Below are positions 8,505 through 15,934 of a stretch of 20,428 nucleotides of DNA, piece by piece. Position 1 is the first letter of the stretch. Every line of letters starts with the position of its first letter. This DNA is from HGW-17 sp964516435 (lineage in GTDB: Bacteria; Myxococcota_A; Polyangia; HGW-17): positions 1-20,428 of the forward strand of contig CAZEZP010000103.1 of assembly GCA_964516435.1 (NCBI GenBank), read 5' to 3'. The position numbers and the translations under genes are program-made. The notes below the pieces were generated by a model. That model ran no database searches. It was given only the letters and a program-made list of their open reading frames with translations, and had not been told where the DNA came from.

Positions 8505-8553
8505 GAAACAGCTGGACAATCGGGAAGTTTTCACTATTATCCTTAGCTGTTTC
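8505..8553. repeat. 9-bp inverted repeat flanking the rplS promoter
   Basis: GAAACAGCT (8505-8513) and AGCTGTTTC (8545-8553) are perfect inverted copies with centres 40 bases apart. The left arm touches the -35 element and the right arm covers the expected transcription start. This is a symmetric arrangement suited to a dimeric or looping regulator. A role in transcription control is inference. Confidence 0.7.
8513..8540 (+). promoter_or_regulatory. Probable sigma70-like promoter of rplS
   Basis: TGGACA (8513-8518) and TATTAT (8535-8540) are separated by 16 bases, each with five of six consensus bases. Transcription would begin near 8547, giving an 80-base leader before the rplS start. Confidence 0.6.
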
Positions 8554-8626
8554 GGCTCGCCCACTGGTGCCTGGAGCAACACAACGAGTTGAAATCATTG
8601 ATACTTTTTGTTTCGAGGTGACGGTC

Positions 8627-9001
8627 ATGTCCAGTGTGAACCCCAAAATCGCGAAGATCGGTCAGGAATACATGCGTACGGATCTGCCCACGTTCCGTGT
8701 GGGCGACACGGTTCGCGTCCATGTGAAGGTCAAGGAAGGCACCCGCGAGCGCATCCAGGTGTTCGAAGGCGTCGTGATCCGGTTCCATCGGGCCGGTATC
8801 GGCTCCACCTTCACGGTGCGCAAGGTCTCCTACGGCGTGGGCGTGGAGCGCATCTTCCCGATGCACACCCCCATCGTGGAAAAGATCGAAGTCGGCATGC
8901 AGGGCCGCGTGCGCCGCGCCCGCCTCTACTATCTGCGCAACCTGCGCGGAAGGGCCGCCCGCATCCGGGAAAAGGCCCGGGCGATGGTCGCCGCCGAATA
9001 A
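8627..9001 (+). CDS. rplS: 50S ribosomal protein L19
   Basis: The product is 124 residues. L19 sits at the interface of the 30S and 50S ribosomal subunits. The family pattern is complete: RVGDTVRVHVKVKEG near 25-40, the IQVFEGVVI strand, FTVRKVSYGVGVERIFP, and the basic C-terminal block RVRRARLYYLRNLRGRAARI. The start at 8627 has a GAGGTG Shine-Dalgarno (8615-8620) six bases upstream, and the frame upstream of it is not L19-like. Usual length is about 115 residues, so this copy has a slightly longer C-terminal tail. In many bacteria rplS is last in rpsP-rimM-trmD-rplS. Here it stands alone behind its own promoter, followed by an RNase gene 65 bases downstream. Confidence 0.97.
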   Translation: MSSVNPKIAKIGQEYMRTDLPTFRVGDTVRVHVKVKEGTRERIQVFEGVVIRFHRAGIGSTFTVRKVSYGVGVERIFPMHTPIVEKIEVGMQGRVRRARLYYLRNLRGRAARIREKARAMVAAE

Positions 9002-9066
9002 CCTCCTTCCCTGTTTTCCCGTGCAAGGCGGCGTGAGCCATTCATGCCGTCCATTGCGAGAGATCC

Positions 9067-11070
9067 ATGTCCGAAGTCCGTCTCATCGAATACGAAGAGC
9101 AGGGGACATGGGTGCTGGGTCTCGAACTTCCGCCAGGAGATGCCCATCTGAAAGCGCAGTACCTCGATGCGCAGGGACGCGTAGTGCGCATCCATCCGCA
9201 GCGAATCCTGCGCCGCTATCCGCCGGTGCGCCTTTCCGGTGATGCCGCTTCCTTCCTGGCTTCCCTGGAAAGCGAAGCCCGCGGCTTGAAGGAAAGCGTG
9301 GATTTTCCGACACTCTGGGAACTGTTCCACGGCCAGCCGGACAATCCTTCGTTCGAAGCCTTCTGCGAGGTCGCCCTGGGGCGCGCCGACCTGGCGGCGC
9401 AGGTGGCTGTGGCCCGTGCGCTACGCGAGGAACCCGCCTATTTCCGCATCAACCGGGACGATACCCTTTCTCCACGGGATCCGGAAACGGTGCGCGCCAT
9501 GCTCGTCCAGCAGGAAAGGGAAAAGGAAAACCGGAAGAAGCGGGCCGGCTTCGTGGAGCACATGATCCGGGCGCTGCAGGAGGGCCGGGCCGTGGCGCGG
9601 CGGGACGTGGATGCGTCGCTGTTCGACGCCCTGCGCCAGTTCGCCCTCAGCGATGGCCAGGAGGGACCCTGGCAGCATGTCGGGCCGCTGGTGGAGCCGA
9701 TCGCCCGCGCTTGCGGGATTCCGGAAAATCCGCTCTGGGCAGCCGCATTCGAAATCCTGCAGCGGACCGGCACTTTCGGGGAACTGGATTGCCCGGCCGT
9801 CTGCGCGCTGGCCCCGCCGGAGCATTTCCCGGAGGAAACGCTGCAGCAGGCTGCAGCCATTCTGCCAACTGTTGGGCCGTGCACATCATCCGGGATCGTA
9901 GTAACCATCGACGACGAGGAAACGATGGACATCGACGATGCCCTGGAGATCCAGGCGCTACCGGGCGGCCGCTTCCTCCTGCAGGTGCACATCACGGATC
10001 CCAGTTCCAAGATTCCGGCGGGAAGTCCGCTGGAACTCGAAGCCCGGCGGCGCGCCACGTCCATCTATCTGCCGACGCGGCGCATTCCCATGCTGCCGGA
10101 GGTCCTGTCTGAAGGCACGATGTCCCTCGTGGCCGGGCAGCCGCGCGAGGTCGTTTCCTATGTCGCCCGCGTGGCGCCCGGCGGGATCATCGAAGGAACG
10201 GAAGTCAAATTGCAGACCATTGCGGTTTCGCACCGGCTCACCTACGAAGCCGTGGATGCCGTTCTGGCCGGGACAGCGACGCTGGGGCCTGCCATCGACG
10301 AGACGCTGCTTCATCTTTTCGCCCTCACGCAGGTCCTGCGGCAGAACCGCCTGCGGGAAGGCGCCGTGGAAATGCGTCTGCCTGAAGCCAAGGTGCGGGT
10401 GGATGCGGCCGGCAACGTCCACGTCAAGGTCATCGACGCCGATTCGCCGGCGCGCAGCCTGGTTTCCGAATGCATGATCCTGGCCAACACGATGGCGGGC
10501 TCCCTGGCCCGGGAACGGCATCTGCCCGTGCTGTACCGCATCCAGAAGCCGCCCGAGACGGGGCTCAATCCCACCCGGGACACCTCCGGCATGCTGCAGT
10601 GGGTGCGCAAGCTCAAGAAAGGCGAGCTCAGTTGCCACCCGGGGCCGCATTACGGCCTGGGGGTGGATGTCTACGTGCAGGCGTCGAGCCCGCTGCGCCG
10701 GTATGCGGATTTGCTGGCTACCCAGCAGATACGCGCCTTTCTTTCGGGAAAGGAGCCGCCCTTCACGGCCGAGGCCCTCATGCCCATCCTGGGGAATGCC
10801 GAGGCCGTCGTGGAGGAAATCACGCGGGTGGAGCGCCGCAGCACGCGCTACTGGCTCCTGCGGGCCTTCTCCTCCCGGCCTTCGCCGGTCGAGGCCGTGG
10901 TCATCGAGAGCCGCGGCAACCGGGCCCAGGCGCTGGTGGAGGATCTGGCCCTGCGGATTCCCGTCACGACGCCCCGGGCCACGGTGCCCGGAGAGCGCAT
11001 CCGGTTCGACGTGAGGTCCGTGGATCCCCTGCGCGACGAGGTGGTTCTGGAACATGTGCAGATCCTCTGA
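9067..11070 (+). CDS. RNB-domain exoribonuclease (RNase II-like)
   Basis: The product is 667 residues, closer in length to RNase II than to the longer RNase R. These enzymes degrade RNA 3'-5' one nucleotide at a time in the cytoplasm. The RNB catalytic signature TIDDEETMDIDDAL supplies the four metal-binding aspartates Asp282, Asp288, Asp290 and Asp291. The conserved IYLPTRRIPMLPEVLSEGTMSL segment follows, and SSPLRRYADLLATQQI (about 540-555) carries the catalytic Arg equivalent to Arg500 of E. coli RNase II. The N-terminal ~270 residues show no obvious cold-shock motif to my eye. The last ~70 could be a short S1-like fold. The Shine-Dalgarno is weak (GAGAG, 9058-9062). I leave the symbol empty because rnb and rnr cannot be separated by eye. 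Confidence 0.9.
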   Translation: MSEVRLIEYEEQGTWVLGLELPPGDAHLKAQYLDAQGRVVRIHPQRILRRYPPVRLSGDAASFLASLESEARGLKESVDFPTLWELFHGQPDNPSFEAFCEVALGRADLAAQVAVARALREEPAYFRINRDDTLSPRDPETVRAMLVQQEREKENRKKRAGFVEHMIRALQEGRAVARRDVDASLFDALRQFALSDGQEGPWQHVGPLVEPIARACGIPENPLWAAAFEILQRTGTFGELDCPAVCALAPPEHFPEETLQQAAAILPTVGPCTSSGIVVTIDDEETMDIDDALEIQALPGGRFLLQVHITDPSSKIPAGSPLELEARRRATSIYLPTRRIPMLPEVLSEGTMSLVAGQPREVVSYVARVAPGGIIEGTEVKLQTIAVSHRLTYEAVDAVLAGTATLGPAIDETLLHLFALTQVLRQNRLREGAVEMRLPEAKVRVDAAGNVHVKVIDADSPARSLVSECMILANTMAGSLARERHLPVLYRIQKPPETGLNPTRDTSGMLQWVRKLKKGELSCHPGPHYGLGVDVYVQASSPLRRYADLLATQQIRAFLSGKEPPFTAEALMPILGNAEAVVEEITRVERRSTRYWLLRAFSSRPSPVEAVVIESRGNRAQALVEDLALRIPVTTPRATVPGERIRFDVRSVDPLRDEVVLEHVQIL

Positions 11071-12451
11071 GGAATCCGGATTCGGACGGCTTTCGTGGAA
11101 GAATCCGCACGCGCGCACGGCCGTGGCCATCTTCTTCTGCACGGCCATCCTCTATGCCGCCGTCGCCGGACCGCGCGTTTTTGCGGCTTCGAATAACAAC
11201 CATTTCGCCTATCTCGCCCGCTCGCACCTTTCGGGCACCACCCGCATGGTGGACATGCGACCTCATGGCAACGACTGGGCCCGCGTGCTCACACTCACGC
11301 TCGACGACGGCCGGGTCCTGCGTGGAACCTGGTGGAAATCCCGGGGGCCGCACGCGTTTCGGACGCTTTCGGGAGAATTCCATGAAATTCCCGAGGCGCG
11401 CATCCGCACCCGGACGGAAACCTGGTATGTCACGTTTCCTCCCATGCCGGCCTGGATGATGCTGCCGGGCGTGGCCGTCTGGGGACTCTCCTTCAACGAC
11501 GTCCTCTTCACGCTGCTGCTGTCGGCGCTCAATGCCGCGCTGCTGTGGATTTTCCTGCTCCAGGCGCGCGGGCACGGGCTGCACGCCCGCACCGACGGGC
11601 AGATCCTGGCGCTGGTGGCGCTGTTCGCCTTCGGCACGGTGAACTTCTTCTCGTCCGTGCGCGGCGAGGTTTGGTACACGGCGCACGTCGCGGGCATTGC
11701 CTGGATGATCGCCTACCTGCTGGCCCTGCTCGAACGCCGTGCTTTCTGGGCGGGATTCTTTCTGGGCGGCGCCTTCCTGTGCCGCACGCCATTGCTGTTC
11801 ACGGGGCTCCTCTATCCGGCCTGGGTTGCGTTCCAGGAAGGCTCTTGGCGCATGGGCAGGCGCCATCTGCGGGAGGCGCTCGCCCATGCCGCGCCCGTGG
11901 CGGCATTCGTAAGCATCGCCATGGTTCTCAACTGGGTGCGGTTCGAAAATCCCTTCGAATTCGGCCACCGCTACCTGGAGATCGCCTGGCGCGGACGCAT
12001 GGAGCGCTACGGCATGTTTTCCCTCGAGTACCTGTCCCGCAACCTATCGGCCATGCTCACGCTGCTGCCGCGTTTTTCGCTGCGTCCTCCGTTCGTGCAG
12101 GTGTCTGCGCATGGCATGGCGCTGTGGCTGACCACGCCCGTCTTCCTGCTGCTGGTGCGCGCCCGCTATCCGCATGCATTTTCGCGCTTCCTGTGGCTTT
12201 TGGGCGTGCTGCCCGCGGCCCTGCTGGCGCTCCTCTACCAGAATTCCGGCTTCGTCCAGTTCGGCTACCGTTTCAGCCTGGATTTCACGGTGCTGCTGAT
12301 TCTGCTCCTGGCCATTTCCGATATCCGCATGAACCGGGTCTTCTATGCGCTCCTGATGGTTTCGATTTTTGTAAACCTTTTTGGTGCGCTGACGTTCGGC
12401 CGTTTTTCCGCCTTCTATCCGCCGGGCAATTTCTTTTTTTTCGTAATGTAG
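11054..12451 (+). CDS. Polytopic membrane protein, GT-C glycosyltransferase-like
   Basis: This encodes 465 residues that start inside the end of the RNase gene (17-base overlap), which suggests translational coupling. Residues 20-43 form a first membrane helix. An extracytoplasmic segment of ~90 residues follows, beginning with ASNNNHFAYLA. Then comes a WYVTFPPMPAWMMLPGVA stretch before a run of eight to ten membrane helices, ending at FFFFVM. The 'FPP-P...LP...G' element preceding the helix bundle resembles GT-C/PMT-like membrane proteins that use lipid-linked sugars. I do not recognise a precise family, and no glycan biosynthesis gene is adjacent. It could also be an unrelated polytopic protein. 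It converges on the M48 protease gene with only nine bases between stop codons. Confidence 0.6.
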   Translation: MCRSSEESGFGRLSWKNPHARTAVAIFFCTAILYAAVAGPRVFAASNNNHFAYLARSHLSGTTRMVDMRPHGNDWARVLTLTLDDGRVLRGTWWKSRGPHAFRTLSGEFHEIPEARIRTRTETWYVTFPPMPAWMMLPGVAVWGLSFNDVLFTLLLSALNAALLWIFLLQARGHGLHARTDGQILALVALFAFGTVNFFSSVRGEVWYTAHVAGIAWMIAYLLALLERRAFWAGFFLGGAFLCRTPLLFTGLLYPAWVAFQEGSWRMGRRHLREALAHAAPVAAFVSIAMVLNWVRFENPFEFGHRYLEIAWRGRMERYGMFSLEYLSRNLSAMLTLLPRFSLRPPFVQVSAHGMALWLTTPVFLLLVRARYPHAFSRFLWLLGVLPAALLALLYQNSGFVQFGYRFSLDFTVLLILLLAISDIRMNRVFYALLMVSIFVNLFGALTFGRFSAFYPPGNFFFFVM

Positions 12452-12460
12452 GGCACCGTT

Positions 12461-13729
12461 TCAAGTGCGGCTCGGCGCGGGATCCGTCTGCATGTCATTT
12501 TCCAGATGCCGGATCCGCTCGAGCACCGGCGGATGCGAGGCATGCAGGAACACCACGGCCGGCGGCGGCGTGAGGTTGGACAGGTTGTCCATGGAGAGTT
12601 TGCGAAGCGCCATCGCCAGTGCCTTTCCATCGCCGATCAGCCGGCGCGCGAAGGCGTCTGCCTGCCGCTCGTGCCGCCGGGACAGGGCATTGCCCGCGAT
12701 CGACAGGAAGAACTGCAACGGTGAGTAGGCCAGTCCGAACAGCACGATGCCCAGGGGGATGGAAGGCGTTCGTACGCCAAAGGCGAAGAAGAGTTCCTCC
12801 TGGTGCAGAAAGGCCGAGAGCAGGAAGAACATCAGGCCGGCTTCCAGTTGGCCCAACAGCATTCCCCACACGATGTGGCGTTTTTTGAAATGGCCCAGTT
12901 CGTGGGCGAGCACGGCTTCGATTTCCTCCGGCGTGTGCCTTTCGATCAGGGTGTCGTACAGCACGATGCGCTTTTTCCGGCCGAATCCGGTGAAGAACGC
13001 GTTGCTGCGGGAAGAGCGCCGCGAGCCGTCCATGACGAAGATCCCCGTGAGGGGGAAATCCGCCTTCCGGGCCAGATTCTCGATGCGGTTTCGCAGTTCG
13101 CCTTCCGGCAGCGGCTCGAACCGGTTGAACAGCGGCAGGATCCACGTCGGCGCCACATACTGCAGGAACAGGGAAACGATGAAGAAGAAGGCCCAGGCCC
13201 ACAGCCAGGCGGTGCGTCCCGCCCACGTCAGGAAGGCGATCAGCGCCGCCAGGAGGGGGCCCCCCAGCAGCACGGAGAGGAAGAGTCCCTTGATGCGGTC
13301 CAGTACGAAAGTGCGCGCCGTTGTGCGGTTGAGGCCGTGGCGCTCGTCCAGGACGAACGTGTCGTAAATGTCGAATGGAATCTGCAGGAGGGACATCGCA
13401 AGCCCCAGCGTTCCGATGAGCAGCCATCCATCCAGGATGGGATGCCCGAAGAAGTGCGCCAGATGCCGGTCGAGGAAGGCGAAGCCGCCTGCCAGCCAGA
13501 ACCCCGCAAGCAGCAAAAAATCGAACGTATCCTCCACTCGTCCGGACCGGATGCGGTCTCTCGTATAGGCCTGCATGGCCGCGTAGCGCTCCGGCGGGCA
13601 GTAGCCCTCGAATTCCCGCGGCAGCAGGGGGGAGAGATGGCGCAGGGTCGAAAAATCGAGCCACAGTTCCAGCCCGAAGTGCAGAATGAAGAATGAGAAG
13701 ATCACCCAGAACCACACGGAACCGAACAT
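12461..13729 (-). CDS. M48 family (Ste24/CaaX-type) zinc metalloprotease
   Basis: The product is 422 residues, the usual size for the Ste24-like branch of M48. The N-terminal ~210 residues hold five or so membrane helices. SRRSSRSNAFFTGFG (about 235-249), typical of the family, is followed by the zinc site HELGH at 276-280 and the third ligand Glu354 in RRHERQADAF, with Asp358 also conserved. Two further membrane helices lie between them. In eukaryotes this branch processes prenylated CaaX proteins; in bacteria, members act in inner-membrane quality control. The specific substrate here is unknown. GGAGG lies about seven bases before the ATG at 13729. It is transcribed divergently from the GH18 gene, 107 bases away. 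Confidence 0.93.
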   Translation of the reverse strand: MFGSVWFWVIFSFFILHFGLELWLDFSTLRHLSPLLPREFEGYCPPERYAAMQAYTRDRIRSGRVEDTFDFLLLAGFWLAGGFAFLDRHLAHFFGHPILDGWLLIGTLGLAMSLLQIPFDIYDTFVLDERHGLNRTTARTFVLDRIKGLFLSVLLGGPLLAALIAFLTWAGRTAWLWAWAFFFIVSLFLQYVAPTWILPLFNRFEPLPEGELRNRIENLARKADFPLTGIFVMDGSRRSSRSNAFFTGFGRKKRIVLYDTLIERHTPEEIEAVLAHELGHFKKRHIVWGMLLGQLEAGLMFFLLSAFLHQEELFFAFGVRTPSIPLGIVLFGLAYSPLQFFLSIAGNALSRRHERQADAFARRLIGDGKALAMALRKLSMDNLSNLTPPPAVVFLHASHPPVLERIRHLENDMQTDPAPSRT

Positions 13730-13769
13730 GCGATGCCTCCGGCACGATGCACGTTACCCGCTGCGGGCG

Positions 13770-13798
13770 TTGCGGGGCAAGTGCTTTTTGGCTACACT
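13770..13798 (+). promoter_or_regulatory. Candidate promoter of the GH18 gene
   Basis: TTGCGG (13770-13775) and TACACT (13793-13798) lie 17 bases apart in the 107-base gap between the divergent M48 and GH18 genes. The -35 match is poor. Just downstream, CGGGCT (13804-13809) and AGCCCG (13819-13824) could form a hairpin that touches the GGAG ribosome site at 13824-13827. Confidence 0.35.
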
Positions 13799-13836
13799 TC
13801 CGGCGGGCTTTTCCTGCGAGCCCGGAGAAGTGTGCC

Positions 13837-15807
13837 ATGAATCTGCTGCTGCTCTTGTCCTGCCTGTGGCTGAATCCCGAAACACCCGAAATTCCGCCGC
13901 CGTTTCCCGAACTGGAGACGCCGGTATCCATCCATGCGATGGAAGCCGCCCGCCACGCGGCCGACCCTGTTCCCATGCGCACGTACCAGTATGTTCCGGG
14001 CACGCCGCGGCAACTGAGTAAGATCGTCTATGGTTACCTTCCATACTGGATTTCCGATACTTCCCAGATCCGCTGGCAGGATCTCTCGCATCTGGCCTAT
14101 TTTTCGGTGGAACTGAACACATCCGGAGGCATCGTGAACCGGCGGGGATGGCCGGATCCAGCTCTCGTGCAGACGGCGCACGCCGCGGGGGTGGACGTAG
14201 AGGTGGTCTTCACGCTGTTCGGCAACACGGAGGTGGGAACGCTGCTCAACAACGCCACAGCCCGCGCCACGGCCATCACCAACATGGTCAACGAGATGGA
14301 GGCCGGCGGTGCCGACGGCATCAACATCGACTTCGAGTTCGTGCCGGATACCGCCCGCAGCGCTTTCGTCATGTTCCTGCAGGCGCTGCGCAATGAACTG
14401 AACAGCCGCGGGCACATTCACGCCACCATTTCGTTCGCGGCGCCCACCTCGCTTTCCGCCGGCCTGGATCTTCCCGCCATTTTCCAGGTGCTGGATTATT
14501 ATTTCATCATGGCATATGGCTATTTCTGGAGCGGCTCCACCTATGCGGGGCCTACCGGCATGCTGCGCACTACGCCGGCCTGGAGTCCGGTGACCACGCT
14601 CTCGCTTCTGCGCACCCTGGCCACCATCGGCAAGGAGGTGGGCGAGAACATGCGCCACAAGATCATCGCCGGCCTTCCCCTGTACGGGCGGGAATGGATC
14701 ACGGCCAGCGGCACCTGGCCGTCGCAGGCCACTTCCCATGTGGGATCCGTCACCTACAGCGCGGCCCGCGCGCTTCTGGCCGGCGGCAAGACCCGTTCCT
14801 GGGATGCCGGCACCTGCAATCCGGTCATCATCTGGCAGGCCAACGGTTCCTGGCACCAGGTCTGGTACGACGACGAGCAGAGCCTGGCCTGCAAGTTCCA
14901 GTTGGCCAGGGAGCAGGACATCGGCGGCATCGGCTACTGGGCGCTGGGATACGACAACGGCTATCCGGAGATCTGGAATGCGCTGGAAGCGAATTTTTCC
15001 CAGATGGAACTGGGCGAGGGATCCCGCGACAATCCCATCCGCATCTCTTCGTTCCCGTATTCCGACGCCCGCAACACGGCCACCGGCGGGTACCGGTACT
15101 TCAATTACTATGGATGCCGCACGGATCTGGCCGAATGGGGCCGCGAATTCGTATACCAACTGGATCTCTGCCAGCCCGGGCAGATCACGGCCACCGTTCC
15201 CGACGATCCCAACATCGATCCAGACATCCACCTGCTCTCGGATCTGCGGGAAGACGCCTGCATCACCCGGGCGCATCTGACGTTCACGCAGGATGTGGCT
15301 CCCGGCCGCTATTATTTGGTTGTTGACACATACGTAAGCAATTCCATCGAACTGGAAGGCGCTTACACCCTGGACGTGAATTTCGCTCCCACCGGCGGCT
15401 CGCCCTGTCCCGCGGGCACGACGTGTGAGGCGGGGTCCTGCGTGTGCAGCGATGGGCGCACCCTGTGCGGTTCCGCCTGCGTGGATACCGACACCGATCC
15501 GCAGCACTGTGGTGGATGCAACCAGACGTGCGCGGCGCCGGGAACGTGCGTGGGAGGCGAATGCCGCACCGAGCAGCCGGATGCCGGCCCGGATGCGGAT
15601 GCTGGCGCCGATGTGGAAGCGGATGGCGATACGGTGACCGGCGATGTTCCCGATGACGTGGCCAAGCCTTGCAACACCTGCACCACCACCACCAGATGCG
15701 CTTGCCGCGCCGCGGGCGAAAGCGGCACCCTGCCTCCCGCGTTCCTCTGGATTCTGGGCGTTGTGGCATTTTCCTGGGCGCGCCGCCGCGCGAAGAAATC
15801 CCTGTGA
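13837..15807 (+). CDS. Secreted GH18 glycosidase-like protein with MYXO-CTERM-like tail
   Basis: The 656-residue product starts with a hydrophobic, Lys-free export sequence (MNLLLLLSCLWL). The start at 13837 has a GGAG site upstream; the frame before it is not signal-like. Residues ~62-385 are a GH18 barrel: GYLPYWIS, then GADGINIDFEF with acid Glu167, then IIAGLPLYGREW, closing with GIGYWALGYDN (Trp368). This pattern is nearest the YaaH/SleL branch, which acts on peptidoglycan or chitin-like GlcNAc polymers. A beta-rich domain (~395-520) resembles bacterial pre-peptidase C-terminal domains. It is followed by a Cys-rich segment with the myxobacterial-style 'TDPQHCGGCNQTC' (~524-580) and an Asp/Ala linker (~582-605). 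Cys621-Ala-Cys623, a hydrophobic helix and RRRAKK close the protein. The substrate is not certain. Confidence 0.85.
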   Translation: MNLLLLLSCLWLNPETPEIPPPFPELETPVSIHAMEAARHAADPVPMRTYQYVPGTPRQLSKIVYGYLPYWISDTSQIRWQDLSHLAYFSVELNTSGGIVNRRGWPDPALVQTAHAAGVDVEVVFTLFGNTEVGTLLNNATARATAITNMVNEMEAGGADGINIDFEFVPDTARSAFVMFLQALRNELNSRGHIHATISFAAPTSLSAGLDLPAIFQVLDYYFIMAYGYFWSGSTYAGPTGMLRTTPAWSPVTTLSLLRTLATIGKEVGENMRHKIIAGLPLYGREWITASGTWPSQATSHVGSVTYSAARALLAGGKTRSWDAGTCNPVIIWQANGSWHQVWYDDEQSLACKFQLAREQDIGGIGYWALGYDNGYPEIWNALEANFSQMELGEGSRDNPIRISSFPYSDARNTATGGYRYFNYYGCRTDLAEWGREFVYQLDLCQPGQITATVPDDPNIDPDIHLLSDLREDACITRAHLTFTQDVAPGRYYLVVDTYVSNSIELEGAYTLDVNFAPTGGSPCPAGTTCEAGSCVCSDGRTLCGSACVDTDTDPQHCGGCNQTCAAPGTCVGGECRTEQPDAGPDADAGADVEADGDTVTGDVPDDVAKPCNTCTTTTRCACRAAGESGTLPPAFLWILGVVAFSWARRRAKKSL

Positions 15808-15854
15808 GCCTTCCGGCACTCCGGTGTGACGCGAATGTGGCGCCGATCACGCCC

Positions 15855-15887
15855 GTGCCTGCAACTTTCCCGGCGGCACAATTTTTT
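15855..15887 (+). terminator. Possible Rho-independent terminator after the GH18 gene
   Basis: GTGCC (15855-15859) pairs with GGCAC (15875-15879). Two more pairs are possible past a bulge, and a run of six T's follows (15882-15887). The stem is short, so this is tentative. Confidence 0.4.
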
Positions 15888-15934
15888 GGTGCGTTCTTTT
15901 TCCGGGCGGGTATAGTGCCTGCCGGAGGACTGTC

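Noticed and set aside
8474..8626. L19 leader as a ribosomal-protein autoregulatory RNA
   Set aside because: No conserved L19 leader motif that I know is recognisable; only the promoter and inverted repeat can be supported.
13757..13767. CCCGC-T-GCGGG hairpin as a terminator
   Set aside because: It lies upstream of both divergent genes, has no T-run and a one-base loop, so it cannot act as a normal terminator hairpin.
13792..15819. Minus-strand frame opposite the GH18 gene
   Set aside because: The plus strand has catalytic and sorting motifs; the minus product is low-complexity Gly/Arg/Ala sequence.
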